Notes: generated by a model from the sequence alone, not told the origin. A stretch of 56,866 bases of DNA from an uncultured Bacteroides sp. (GCA_959606905.1 CAUHML010000015.1:1-56866), one strand, 5' to 3'. Positions 17,725 to 27,382 are shown, counted from the stretch's first letter. Translations and numbers: made by a program.

Positions 17725-19743
17725 TCACTCTAGTGTTTTATTTGGTGAGTAAATGAGTCCTTCTACCGCTTTCTGTCCGTCAAGAGTAACAAAGACAGTA
17801 GTAAACATCCATTTTACTAGCCGGACTTCCGGGCTAACAAACTTCCCTACCGGTAATTTCAAAAGTACTTTATTCCAGCCTTTTTGCAGATGAACTTCCA
17901 AAGGCGGGCGTGCCACACAATTTTCGTTGCCCAAAGCTATTTCATTGCTTTTGGTGCGGTGAGTAGCTGTCCAGACAGGCGGTAATATTTCCTGTTCATT
18001 TATCCAGATACGGCTTTCCTTATAATCCCATTTTCCCGGCAGAGGAGGAAGATCGGCTTCGGAGCGTCCGTAATTCTGAAATTCAGCCCACAAACCAACG
18101 TTTTGTTCTTTCGGCGAATAGACATAGGTGTAGGCGTAGGCCGTATGGTTTTCTTTCGGTTCTTTATAAAATCCGGGAATAAGCGTCCCCCACACGTGGC
18201 GTAAATAGATTCCGGCACCAATAGCAGGACGCACATTGTATGTTTTTCCTCCATAGCTGTAACTATCCTGCAAAGTTTCTTCCGGAGGAAAAGCCTTTGC
18301 CAGATTTCCTTCGTTCGGGAAAGCATCTGTAATATTCCATTTCACATTTGTCTGGCGGACATACGCAAACGGATAACCGTCAAAAGTATGTTCTTTATGC
18401 CACAACAAACGACGTTCAAAATCGGCAAAACTTCTGAATAGTTCCGAATGCTCGTCGGTTGGAAGTATTGTTCCGTTCTTATCGAAATATTCCGTCCCAC
18501 CACCTTTCCAGGCACGTTCCGCCATAGCCAGCATATTAGGATAGAAATTATTTTCGATAATCATCCCCCACTCGGTACTGACTAACCTGTCATTCCAGAT
18601 AGCCAGGATTGTCCCTGCCAAATCTTCGCTTCCTTGTTCCTTATTATAAATACGACTATTGTACAATGCTATGATATCACCAAAGGTGTCAAAATGATTC
18701 AGATAATGAAAACGTGAGTCAATGGCGGGAATCCCTTTCTGCGCCTTTCCACGATAACTCCAAAGTTGAGTCATGTCAATCTCCCCGGGTTTGTAGTGCC
18801 AACCCGGATTCCATGAAATTACTTTCTTACCTTTGGAACGTACATAGGACACCATTTCCGGCACAAAACGGGGATTGGTAAACTGCACTTCATCCGTACC
18901 GATATGCAAATAAGGCACATCAAACGTTTCACAGACTTCATCCATCAACAATTTCAAAATTTTCATCCCTTCAGGACTTTGCATATCATGGCGGAAAGTA
19001 CGTATAAATGCAGCGCTATGTCCGGGCATATCTATTTCGGGAATCAGCGTCATGTGATGTGCTTTACAGAATGCAACCAACTCCTTGGCTTCTTCCAACG
19101 TATAATATTTGCCGGGCATGCGGGTGGTATTCGCACTATCGTTCAGCATCGGAAAAATCTTACTTTCCAGACGCCAGGATTGATTCTCGGTCAAATGCCA
19201 GTGAAAAACATTGATTTTGAATTTGGCAAGCGCGGCGATTTCACGCTTAAGTTCATCCAGTGAAATGTAGCTTCTTCCAACATCCTGCATAAATCCGCGA
19301 ACCCGGAAAGCAGGCCAGTCGATGATCTCAGCTCCTTGAATATGCGTTTTTGAATTCCTTTTTTCTGCCAGCTGCCTTAAAGTTTGCATAGCCCAATAAA
19401 CACCGCGTTCGGTTACAGCCTCAACAATTATCCGCTTCTTTGTGATGCTCAGTCGGTAGGCTTCATCCTGGTTCATCGGTATTTCGGGGAGGGTCGGCAG
19501 TAATTTAACTTCAATAGTACCGGTTGCCTTGGGGGAGACGGTTCCTCCCATTTCGGAGATAAGAGTTTCCCACTCCTGTTGAAGCACAGGAGTGGAAAGC
19601 TGTACCTTATTCACCTGAAAGTTTAAATGAGAGGGGGTAAACTTTTGCGGCTGGGGGAGCAGGTGATAATCACCTGCTTTTACCACTGAAATTGTGCATA
19701 AGTTAATTATAATATATATAAATAATATGAGTCTGTTTTTCAT
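17725..19743 (-). CDS. GH20 hexosaminidase, third paralogue
   Basis: A 672-residue secreted protein (signal peptide about 1-24). It has a GH20b domain (about 25-140) and a GH20 barrel (about 145-450) with FHWHLTENQSWRLESK and the catalytic pair in HIGTDEVQF (about 280-288). The C-terminal 200 residues form a beta-rich region without the discoidin signature of the other two. It is clearly more divergent than the two at 6665-11061 (shorter insertions, IGTDEV instead of GGDE). It lies 23 bases after the sialidase and is probably on the same transcript, so it may act on the residues exposed after desialylation. The linkage specificity is unknown. Confidence 0.93.
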   Translation of the reverse strand: MKNRLILFIYIIINLCTISVVKAGDYHLLPQPQKFTPSHLNFQVNKVQLSTPVLQQEWETLISEMGGTVSPKATGTIEVKLLPTLPEIPMNQDEAYRLSITKKRIIVEAVTERGVYWAMQTLRQLAEKRNSKTHIQGAEIIDWPAFRVRGFMQDVGRSYISLDELKREIAALAKFKINVFHWHLTENQSWRLESKIFPMLNDSANTTRMPGKYYTLEEAKELVAFCKAHHMTLIPEIDMPGHSAAFIRTFRHDMQSPEGMKILKLLMDEVCETFDVPYLHIGTDEVQFTNPRFVPEMVSYVRSKGKKVISWNPGWHYKPGEIDMTQLWSYRGKAQKGIPAIDSRFHYLNHFDTFGDIIALYNSRIYNKEQGSEDLAGTILAIWNDRLVSTEWGMIIENNFYPNMLAMAERAWKGGGTEYFDKNGTILPTDEHSELFRSFADFERRLLWHKEHTFDGYPFAYVRQTNVKWNITDAFPNEGNLAKAFPPEETLQDSYSYGGKTYNVRPAIGAGIYLRHVWGTLIPGFYKEPKENHTAYAYTYVYSPKEQNVGLWAEFQNYGRSEADLPPLPGKWDYKESRIWINEQEILPPVWTATHRTKSNEIALGNENCVARPPLEVHLQKGWNKVLLKLPVGKFVSPEVRLVKWMFTTVFVTLDGQKAVEGLIYSPNKTLE

Positions 19744-19766
19744 GATTACAGGTCGTATGATAATTC

Positions 19767-21407
19767 CTATTGTATTATATCTCTCAGCCGGATTGCCTGA
19801 AAAGTCATATGAGCGACACTGCTTTCATATAATATGCCGACTGTCTCTTTATCAATCATTGTCAAACAAGAATATCCCCAACCGTCACCTTCATCCAGCA
19901 TCACTTGATGTTCGGGTAGCCAGGTGATACCTCCATCCAGACTGGCCTTGATCGTGATATGATGACGACCTTTTACCGTATTCGGATTGGAGAATAAAAG
20001 AATATCCTTATTTAATGTGTTGTCTGCCGCTTTCACGCTGATTAAACTTGCCATACACACCGGTTCCTGTAAAGCTTTACGGGAAGAAGGATGTTCTGTC
20101 CAAGTCTTACCGAGATCCTTGGTAGTAGCGACAGCACGACTGCCTCCACGGTTATCTCTCATATTTAACATCAGTACGCCAGGCTCCACTTCCGCTACCT
20201 GAGCTTCTGTTGTATTGGTGCGCGCATAGTTATGGATTTTCCATGTTTCGCCACGGTCTTTGCTATACATAATTCCCGCATTCGGAACACGGGTAGAATC
20301 GATAAACTGAATCGGGAATACCAATGTGCCGTCTTGCATGGTGATACCTCGTCCCGGTCCTTGCAAAAGGAAATACCAGGATGGATCTTTCACCTGATCT
20401 GTTATATTAATAGGCTCCGACCACGTTTTACCATCGTCCGTACTCTTTGACAATACCAACTGGGCCGTATGATTCATATCCATTCCCGGATAAGAACTCC
20501 ACCAAGCACGCTGATTACCCATTCCATGTGTCCAAGCCGCCACCACCCATGTTGTGTTGGTCTTGGTATCCACTAAGATCGAAGGGTCGCCAACACCGTT
20601 CTGCGCAGCAGGCAAACCGCCTGTTTCACCAAAAGCTAAAGGTAAACGCATCTTCTCCCATGTTTTACCACCGTCTACACTACGGCTCAAACCGACGTCC
20701 ACATGTTCCTGCAAATCAACACTGCTATTATAACGTACATCATAAACTCCCAGCAATGTTCCTTTATTAGTAGTTGCCAATCCCGGAATACGGAAGGCAG
20801 CCGAACCATCGTCACCAGCATGGCGTACCCCTACTCCTACCCTATGAGCTATATTCTCCGGTGAAACCGTATGCATAAGTGCTTCTTTATTATCAACCTT
20901 AACAGTAACAATCTTAGCTGACACTTTATCCAGCAAAGAGGCGCCCGGTTTCATTTGCAGACTGATCCAGAAATAATTGATTCCGGGAAAAAGTTTCTGA
21001 TTAGCATTCAGTATCACTTTCCGCCCGGGATTATTTACCTGTGATTTATTAATCGAATAAGAAGGATTCGCAGCCAATGTCTTCCCCGGCGTATGGCTGG
21101 AAATATAAGATACGGGAGTAAAGAATTTCTTACCATAGTTTTGTCTGGCCTCCGTACCACTATAATATAACTTAACGGACTGTATATCCGCCATATTCAC
21201 ATCTTTGCCAAAATTCAAAACTACTTCATCCAAACTACGACTCTCTTTTGCATTCAAACGCAACATAAACAACACGTTATCCTGTCGTTCAATCAAAATT
21301 GGAATCTGAGTTTCACGCACAAATACAGTATCCGATGCAACAGCCTGCAAAGTCCCACAGACAGATAAAAAAAGGATAGATAATAATAAAAGTAGGTTTC
21401 TTTTCAT
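19767..21407 (-). CDS. nanH: Exo-alpha-sialidase, GH33
   Basis: The 546-residue secreted sialidase would release terminal sialic acid from host glycans. Signal peptide about 1-25 (ending AVAS). An N-terminal beta domain (about 27-185) precedes the six-bladed propeller, with the FRIP motif (about 205-208, first Arg of the triad) and five Asp boxes (SVDGGKTW, STDDGKTW, SKDRGETW, TKDLGKTW, SLDGGITW). The reading frame extends to 21449, but that part covers the promoter spacer and -7 element, so the ATG at 21407 (MKRNLLLLLS) is the real start. It is first in the enzyme cluster, preceded by a perfect promoter and an 18-base palindrome identical to that at nanT. Confidence 0.96.
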   Translation of the reverse strand: MKRNLLLLLSILFLSVCGTLQAVASDTVFVRETQIPILIERQDNVLFMLRLNAKESRSLDEVVLNFGKDVNMADIQSVKLYYSGTEARQNYGKKFFTPVSYISSHTPGKTLAANPSYSINKSQVNNPGRKVILNANQKLFPGINYFWISLQMKPGASLLDKVSAKIVTVKVDNKEALMHTVSPENIAHRVGVGVRHAGDDGSAAFRIPGLATTNKGTLLGVYDVRYNSSVDLQEHVDVGLSRSVDGGKTWEKMRLPLAFGETGGLPAAQNGVGDPSILVDTKTNTTWVVAAWTHGMGNQRAWWSSYPGMDMNHTAQLVLSKSTDDGKTWSEPINITDQVKDPSWYFLLQGPGRGITMQDGTLVFPIQFIDSTRVPNAGIMYSKDRGETWKIHNYARTNTTEAQVAEVEPGVLMLNMRDNRGGSRAVATTKDLGKTWTEHPSSRKALQEPVCMASLISVKAADNTLNKDILLFSNPNTVKGRHHITIKASLDGGITWLPEHQVMLDEGDGWGYSCLTMIDKETVGILYESSVAHMTFQAIRLRDIIQ

Positions 21408-21429
21408 GGTATTATTAATTGTTTGGGCA

Positions 21430-21461
21430 CAAAGATATAAATTTATCATATTACCAGCAAA
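21430..21461 (-). promoter_or_regulatory. Promoter of the sialidase operon
   Basis: On the minus strand TTTG (21458-21461) and TATCTTTG (21430-21437) are 20 bases apart, an exact Bacteroides vegetative promoter. The leader would be about 15-20 bases. Confidence 0.85.
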
Positions 21462-21479
21462 TAATTAAATATTTTATTA
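21462..21479. promoter_or_regulatory. Palindromic operator touching the -33 element of nanH
   Basis: TAATTAAATATTTTATTA, a near-perfect palindrome, directly abuts the -33 TTTG. The identical 18-mer lies in the same position at the nanT promoter, and variants are found at yhcH and at the ROK gene, which is the likely regulator. Confidence 0.75.
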
Positions 21480-21544
21480 TATACAAGAATATTAATAAAC
21501 TAGCATTAGTGTGCCATTTCTTTCTTTAAAAGGAAGAAAAAGAT

Positions 21545-21584
21545 AAAAAGCGAGATAGATAAATTAGTCCCTATCCCGCTTTTT
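21545..21584 (-). terminator. Terminator after nanU
   Basis: AAAAAGCGAGATAG (21545-21558) pairs with CTATCCCGCTTTTT (21571-21584) with one G-U pair on the minus strand, followed by a T-rich stretch. It separates the nanOU transcript from the sialidase promoter. Confidence 0.8.
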
Positions 21585-21602
21585 ATCACAATGTACTAAC
21601 TT

Positions 21603-23189
21603 TTATTCCGGCTGCTTTTTATAAGTGTTATATCCCGGAGTTTGTTCCAGTAATGGATTGATATTCATCGTGCTAATATCCAATGGCCATAAAAGTTTAT
21701 GCTTTTCACTCGTACTAATCAAAGGAGAAGTAGACGGATAATTGGCTGCTGCCGAAAACGCCAACGAATTATGAGAAGCATCCTGCATACGTACAACATC
21801 AAACCAACGTTTACCTTCCCAGACAAATTCCTTATCGCGTTCGTGCAATATAGCCAATTCGTTTGCTTCAAAACTACCGTCAGCGTATTCGTGCCCGGCA
21901 TAGTCGTCGCCATAAGCACGCTTACGTACATCATTAACATAAGTACTGCATGATTCACCTAATCCGTTTGCCACTTCGGCCATCATAAGCAAAGCGTCCG
22001 CATAGCGATAGATAATAATATCCGTATCATAAATACGATTGTTATTAGAGTTAATTGAACCTATGCCTTTTTTCATAACGCAGCCAAAACTTGCAGGATC
22101 TTTATCTTCTTGAGTATAATATTCCAAAAAGGTTACATCACGACGAGTATCTTTTTCATCATAGGCAGACCAGAAATCATAGGTATATTCATGCCTGAAT
22201 ACACCGCCAGTCCCTTTCAGATTCAAAGTGTCGGTTTCTATCCGCTTGCTGTCACGTCCATACACCTGTCCGATAAATACTGCATCCTGATATAAAAATT
22301 GCCCAGCCCAGTTGGTTGCTTCGCCGTCGGCAAAGTGTAATGTGAAAATAATCTCTTTATTATTACGATTGGAAGTACTGAAAACATTTTCAAAATCGGA
22401 CAGTAATTCAAACTTACCTATAATCTGATTCAAAGCTGCTTGAGCAACCTTCAAATCAGTTGTTCCGGTAGCAGTATGTCCGGTAATGGTCACTTTAGCA
22501 GCCCACATATATATTTCCGCTTTCAACATCAGGGTAGCAGCTTTGGACCATATTGTTTTATCGTAACTATTTGTCACTGTAATATCTGCATAATTATTCT
22601 CTGATTTTTGAATATCACCTTTTATAAATTCAAGCGTTGCTTCCGCTGTCGCACGTTCCACATAAAATTTGTCCGCAGTCACCTTGCCATTCAAGAGTTC
22701 AACTTCAGTGACAATAGGCACTCCCCCATACGTCTTATAAAGCATGAAATAATATAATGCCCTCAATCCATACGCTTGAGCCAAATAGTGTTTTCTGTTT
22801 GTATCATCCAGGAAACTGCATTCATTCTCTACTTGCTGAATAAAATGATTGACTTGCATGATTGGAGAATAAAGACCGTACCAATTACTAATACCCGGCC
22901 TGTCTTGATCAATTACATTGGAACGGAGATTAGCATAGTTCAAACTAGTATTTTCAGATGAAGTTCCTACACGTTGTGTTCCACCACGAACTTCTCCTAG
23001 AACATAGAACATATCATAATAACTTCTCAGTTGAGAATGCATACCTGTCATATATCCATCAACTTGAGCTTCATTATTCCAATAGTTTCCACTTCCGAAA
23101 TAATCCTCGGGAGTCAAATCCAAAGCATCGCATGATGTATAGAGGACAGAGGATACAAATAAAGAAATGATGTATATTATTTTTTTCAT
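21603..23189 (-). CDS. nanU: SusD-like sialic acid-binding lipoprotein (NanU-like)
   Basis: A 528-residue SusD/RagB protein with a lipoprotein signal (SSVLYTSC, Cys about 20) and the N-terminal family motif LDLTPEDYFGSGNYWNN. Internal features are LRALYYFMLYKTYGGVPIV (about 145-165), YADALLMMAEVANGLGE (about 395) and EFVWEGKRWFDVVRMQ (about 450). The assignment as NanU, the neuraminate uptake lid, rests on its position next to a full-length SusC and within a sialic acid locus as in B. fragilis and Tannerella; binding residues were not checked. It follows nanO by 19 bases and ends before a terminator. Confidence 0.85.
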   Translation of the reverse strand: MKKIIYIISLFVSSVLYTSCDALDLTPEDYFGSGNYWNNEAQVDGYMTGMHSQLRSYYDMFYVLGEVRGGTQRVGTSSENTSLNYANLRSNVIDQDRPGISNWYGLYSPIMQVNHFIQQVENECSFLDDTNRKHYLAQAYGLRALYYFMLYKTYGGVPIVTEVELLNGKVTADKFYVERATAEATLEFIKGDIQKSENNYADITVTNSYDKTIWSKAATLMLKAEIYMWAAKVTITGHTATGTTDLKVAQAALNQIIGKFELLSDFENVFSTSNRNNKEIIFTLHFADGEATNWAGQFLYQDAVFIGQVYGRDSKRIETDTLNLKGTGGVFRHEYTYDFWSAYDEKDTRRDVTFLEYYTQEDKDPASFGCVMKKGIGSINSNNNRIYDTDIIIYRYADALLMMAEVANGLGESCSTYVNDVRKRAYGDDYAGHEYADGSFEANELAILHERDKEFVWEGKRWFDVVRMQDASHNSLAFSAAANYPSTSPLISTSEKHKLLWPLDISTMNINPLLEQTPGYNTYKKQPE

Positions 23190-23208
23190 AATCTGTCTTT
23201 TTTATATG

Positions 23209-26200
23209 TTAGAAAGAAACGTTGATACCAAAAATTACAGTGCGAGGCAATGGATATCCACCGTTGTTATCCGCCTTTTCAGGTGAGAACAAGTGCTTCG
23301 CTTCTGTCAGATAACCTAAGTTTTGTCCTGTCACAGATAATTCCACGTTACTCAATTTAGCTTTTTGCACCCATATCGACGGTAACCGATAAGTTAGCGA
23401 CAGTTCACGAAGTGCCAGATAATTACCATTATACACAAACATGGAAGAACTACGGCAATAGTTTCTCTTTCCCAACTGATCCGCCCAAACATATGTAGGA
23501 TATTTAGCGTTCGGATTGTCCGGTGTCCAAGTATCCTTAGTTTCCTGGATAGTATTATATGTACCTTGCGCGCAAGCCATAATCCACATTGATTTCCAGT
23601 CTACCGCTTTGAACCCTAAAGCATAGTCGAAACGCGCCGATAACGTCAAGTCTTTCCAGCTCACCGTAGTATTGAAACCGCCTGTCCACTTCGGTACCGT
23701 ATTTCCGACCTTTACCATATCATAATTATCAATCACGCCGTCCCCATTGACATCTTTCCATTTTACGTCACCTGGCTGAATAGGTAGTGCGTTTTCTTTT
23801 TGGCTGTCGGACAATTTATTATAACCTTCTGCCCCTCCATATAAAGGTCTGCCGGTCGATCCATTATTACCGGACGTAATATCAATCAAACCAGCCGGTA
23901 TCTCATCCTGTGATTTATAGATACCATCAGCGATAAACATATACAAGTCACCCGGACGTTGTCCTTCCTGATAGCCTCCTACCCACATTTTAGCGTCACC
24001 ATAGCCGGTATATACCTGATATGCATCTTGTCGATTACGTTCCAGCCCGTTATCCGGCAACGCTACGACCTTATTTTTGTTCAGTGCTCCATTCCAGTTC
24101 AGATTCCATTTCCAGTCTTTCCGGTCAATAATACGGAAAGCCAGTTCAAACTCAAATCCTTGATTCTGGAACTTACCGTTATTGGAAACCACAGAACCTA
24201 CTCCAGACGTGGAAGGTACGGTGATATTAGCATATTTATCACTAGTCAGACGATTATAATAGGTCAAATTAGCATTAATACGATTTTCGAGAAAGCCTAA
24301 GTCAAGACCGATTTCAAAAGTTCTGGATTTCTCCCACATCAGATAAGGATTAGGAATACTTCCCAAAAGAAATCCCGTAGCGCCATTGTAAGTATTACTA
24401 CCGTATGACCCCTGTACGGTATAATTGCCTACAAAGTTCTTGTTGACATTACCGTTCAGACCGAAACTTGCACGTAATTTACCAAATGAAAGTATATCGC
24501 TTGTGTTTGCCATAAATTTCTCTTTGCTGAAAACCCACCCGGTCGAAACACCCGGAAATACTCCCCAACGGTTTTCTTTTGCCAGTTTAGAATAACCGTC
24601 TTTTCTAAGTACCAGTGACAAGAGATATTTTGATTGATAATCATAATTTACACGTCCGAAGAAAGACATGATACGTTGACGTGAATGCCAAGAGTCAATA
24701 GAGCGTTTTCCCTCTTCTTTTGACGTATACTGTAAATCCATAAAGTCGTCGGTCGGGGCTCCCGAACCGGATGCATTGAAACCTTTATTATAAGAATCAT
24801 AATATTCGAAACCAGCCATCGCATCCAGATAATGATCTTTGTTTATCTGATAATTATAATTTAATACAGCATTATAGGTCTGATCCAGTGTGCGGTCATA
24901 ATAAGCAGAGGTGCTGCGTGAAGTAACCTTATTTCCCGGAGAACTTAAATAATCCTTATTAAAGCTTTCGTCCTTTTCTTCCTGATAATACCAGATTGCA
25001 CCAAGCTTTAACGAAAGTCCTTTCATGAAGTTTACAGTGAAAGATTGATTCATTGTAAACTTATCAGTGTTCTGATCCCGGACAAACTTATCAAAATTAT
25101 ACTGCTGATTACCATCCCCGGAGTTAGGGCCTAACAGCATCTCTCCATCTGCATTGTAACCGCGGAAAGTAGGAGGCAATGACAAACAACGAGAAAAATA
25201 ATTAGCCTCTGCTGTCTGAGTTGCAGGCAACCCGTTCCAAGTAGCGTCCGCAAAATTAAAACTGGAACTGGAAGTTAACCATTCTTTCAGCTTATAATCA
25301 GCATTGAAGGTAAAGGTTATACGCTTATACCAGTTGCCGTATGCCGTACCGTCACTCTTATTATAACCTAACCCGGCATAGTAGTTCCCTTTTTCATTTC
25401 CGCCACTTACACTTAAATTATAATCCTGTGAAAATGCTGGAGTTTGGACGTTGAAATCTGCGATGTCTGTGTTTTTATAAATAAGTTTATCCCCATAGAT
25501 AGGGTCGATCATTGTTTGCCAACCCTGATCCAACAAAAAAGCCAGATTATCAGTATATTTCATTGTACTCCAAATAGCAGAACTCGTTTTGTTTCCATCC
25601 AGAGGGGTCACCCCGTCACTCGCAAAATAAGCATTACCTGTACCGTAAGGAGTAGCACTAGTCAATGAACTAAGTGAAGACCATGCCTTCACAGCGCTTC
25701 CGTCCGGATGTTTCATATCTCCCATATAAGCATTCTTATATCCCATACGCATCCAATAAATATAATCTCCGGCATCAAGAAACTCATAGGAATTTTTGAA
25801 ATAGTTTAACCCGAACTTTGCTTTCAGGTTCACTTCTGCTCTTCCGCTTTTTCCGCGCTTGGTTGTAACAAGGATTACACCATCATTGGCACGTGCACCA
25901 TAGATTGCAGTAGCACCGGCATCTTTCAATACTTCCATTGATTCAATATCATCCGGATTGATATCACTCAAAGAAGAACGTACCTGTCCATCAATCAGAA
26001 TCAGAGGAGAGCCAGAACCATCAAAGTTAGTACCTCCACGAAGGACCAGCGTCGGTGTACTGCCCGGATTACCGGAAGTCTGGCTAACGGACAAACCTGC
26101 AACAGCTCCGGATAATGCCTGACCGGGATTTGAATACAATCCCTGCTTCAATGTTTCTTCTTTTACCTTGGAAATTGAGTTGGTAACTTTAGTACGCAAC

Positions 26201-26535
26201 TGTTTACCGCCATAACCGGTTACTACCACTTCTTCCAGCATCTCAGAATCTTCTTTCATCTGAATCCGGAAAGAAGTCTTTCCTTTAAGATCAATTGTTT
26301 GTACTTGATATCCGATATACGAAACTCTGATTTTTCCGTCCGGATTCATGTTTAATACAAATTTACCATCGATGTCAGTAATGGTACCATTTGTTGTACC
26401 CACTTCGACAACACTCGCTCCGATGATTGGTTCACCAGCAGCATCGCTTACCACACCGGTAATTGTTTTTGTCTGTGCCATAGCCCCTATGGAGCAGAAA
26501 AGACACAACATAAGCAAAAGGATGTCTTTTTTCAT
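23209..26535 (-). CDS. nanO: SusC-like TonB-dependent sialic acid transporter (NanO-like)
   Basis: The 1108-residue outer-membrane importer has a signal peptide (about 1-20, ending AMAQ), a CarboxypepD_reg domain (about 23-95, GVVSDAAGEPIIGASVVEVG), a TonB-box-like stretch (LEEVVVTGYG, about 104-112), a plug (about 118-230, with ATAIYGARANDGVILVTTKRG) and a 22-strand barrel ending FGINVSF. It pairs with the SusD gene 19 bases downstream. The assignment as NanO is by context (sialidase on one side, nanT-nanL-epimerase on the other). Expression probably depends on the invertible promoter segment at 26582-26919; in the orientation seen here the only good promoter points away from the gene. Confidence 0.88.
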   Translation of the reverse strand: MKKDILLLMLCLFCSIGAMAQTKTITGVVSDAAGEPIIGASVVEVGTTNGTITDIDGKFVLNMNPDGKIRVSYIGYQVQTIDLKGKTSFRIQMKEDSEMLEEVVVTGYGGKQLRTKVTNSISKVKEETLKQGLYSNPGQALSGAVAGLSVSQTSGNPGSTPTLVLRGGTNFDGSGSPLILIDGQVRSSLSDINPDDIESMEVLKDAGATAIYGARANDGVILVTTKRGKSGRAEVNLKAKFGLNYFKNSYEFLDAGDYIYWMRMGYKNAYMGDMKHPDGSAVKAWSSLSSLTSATPYGTGNAYFASDGVTPLDGNKTSSAIWSTMKYTDNLAFLLDQGWQTMIDPIYGDKLIYKNTDIADFNVQTPAFSQDYNLSVSGGNEKGNYYAGLGYNKSDGTAYGNWYKRITFTFNADYKLKEWLTSSSSFNFADATWNGLPATQTAEANYFSRCLSLPPTFRGYNADGEMLLGPNSGDGNQQYNFDKFVRDQNTDKFTMNQSFTVNFMKGLSLKLGAIWYYQEEKDESFNKDYLSSPGNKVTSRSTSAYYDRTLDQTYNAVLNYNYQINKDHYLDAMAGFEYYDSYNKGFNASGSGAPTDDFMDLQYTSKEEGKRSIDSWHSRQRIMSFFGRVNYDYQSKYLLSLVLRKDGYSKLAKENRWGVFPGVSTGWVFSKEKFMANTSDILSFGKLRASFGLNGNVNKNFVGNYTVQGSYGSNTYNGATGFLLGSIPNPYLMWEKSRTFEIGLDLGFLENRINANLTYYNRLTSDKYANITVPSTSGVGSVVSNNGKFQNQGFEFELAFRIIDRKDWKWNLNWNGALNKNKVVALPDNGLERNRQDAYQVYTGYGDAKMWVGGYQEGQRPGDLYMFIADGIYKSQDEIPAGLIDITSGNNGSTGRPLYGGAEGYNKLSDSQKENALPIQPGDVKWKDVNGDGVIDNYDMVKVGNTVPKWTGGFNTTVSWKDLTLSARFDYALGFKAVDWKSMWIMACAQGTYNTIQETKDTWTPDNPNAKYPTYVWADQLGKRNYCRSSSMFVYNGNYLALRELSLTYRLPSIWVQKAKLSNVELSVTGQNLGYLTEAKHLFSPEKADNNGGYPLPRTVIFGINVSF

Positions 26536-26581
26536 TAGTATTACTTTTAGTTAATAATTGAAATAATTTTAGATACTTATC

Positions 26582-26598
26582 TAAGTCCAATTAGAACT
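26582..26598 (-). repeat. Left inverted repeat of a putative invertible promoter
   Basis: On the minus strand AGTTCTAATTGGACTTA. It matches the right copy with one mismatch in 17 bases and fits AGTYYYN4GDACT, a consensus I recall for invertible promoters of B. fragilis SusC/SusD-type outer-membrane proteins. Confidence 0.75.
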
Positions 26599-26788
26599 AA
26601 TCTTCCGGTAATACCTCATCTCCCTATGTCAGATTCCTCTTTAGAATTTTAATCGGAGCAAAAACATATTCGCAAAATCGACCTGTTTTCTACCTATTTA
26701 AGATATAACTCTTCCCTTTTATTCATGACTTTAATAATGCATATTTTTATATTTAATAGCATATATAAGAAAATAATTTATTAAATAC

Positions 26789-26819
26789 TTTGCAGATATT
26801 AATAATATAAATATATTTG
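26789..26819 (+). promoter_or_regulatory. Promoter inside the invertible segment, pointing away from nanO
   Basis: TTTG (26789-26792), 19 bases, TATATTTG (26812-26819): an exact Bacteroides promoter on the plus strand with no gene downstream on that strand. Inversion between the flanking repeats would place it on the minus strand with its -7 at about 26683-26690 and give nanO a leader of about 140 bases. Confidence 0.75.
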
Positions 26820-26902
26820 CAGCGATTTAAGATATACATATCGGTGATTTATATCTAAATCCTCTATAAGATAGAAGAAAATATGAATAAATAACTCAAC
26901 TA

Positions 26903-26919
26903 AGTTCTAATTGAACTTA
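26903..26919 (+). repeat. Right inverted repeat of a putative invertible promoter
   Basis: AGTTCTAATTGAACTTA on the plus strand, itself part of the perfect palindrome TAAGTTC-N5-GAACTTA (26901-26919), and the inverted partner of 26582-26598. The segment between the copies is about 300 bases. Confidence 0.75.
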
Positions 26920-27260
26920 TGCGTTCACTTGTAACCACTATCTATTCATTCACCAATAATACTTATAAAAACAGGCATTTATTTATTGACAACACCACAC
27001 TTATTCAATTCTCTAGGGGTTGTTGTAGAACCAAAATCAATTACCGGTATAATGACAAATTGCATAAGCAAAACAGAGTCATCTATATAAGTGTAACAGC
27101 AACAGGTATCACAAATGGTACGGATTCTTTAAGTCCCCGACAATTATTGAGACCCAGGACGATTACTTCAAACGTTTGCTCATGTTTGTTAATTACAACT
27201 CCAATAAATTTGTTCAGACCTCCTTCACCATACCTATATATCACATCGTTTTGAGAAATC

Positions 27261-27319
27261 TAAAGCAGTGCTTTAGGAGGTGTAAAGCATAGCTTTTGCC
27301 TACTTAAAGCAGTGCTTTA
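27261..27319. repeat. Three palindromes at 22-base spacing
   Basis: TAAAGCAGTGCTTTA at 27261-27275 and again at 27305-27319, with a degenerate copy (TAAAGCATAGCTTTT) at 27283-27297; starts are exactly 22 bases apart. Each copy is an inverted repeat around a short centre. It may be a cluster of dimer-binding sites or part of an intergenic repeat family. Confidence 0.7.
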
Positions 27320-27382
27320 TAAAATCCTAGAAGTTTGTTTCAACTACAAGAAGGAAAAATATACGCGATGAGTATAATTTAT

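Noticed and set aside
21408..21449. Upstream extension of the sialidase (MINLYLCAQ...)
   Set aside because: These codons cover the promoter spacer and TATCTTTG element, so they cannot be translated from that promoter.
27083..27244. 53-codon minus-strand stretch (GTG start) with protein-like composition (GGLNKFIGVVINKHEQTF...)
   Set aside because: No ATG or ribosome site, and not recognised. It may be a gene remnant, but the evidence is too thin to call it.
26919..27254. 111-codon open frame on the plus strand downstream of the promoter in the invertible segment
   Set aside because: Composition looks random (no domain, no ribosome site) and it begins in the inverted repeat. The promoter is better explained as a switchable nanO promoter.
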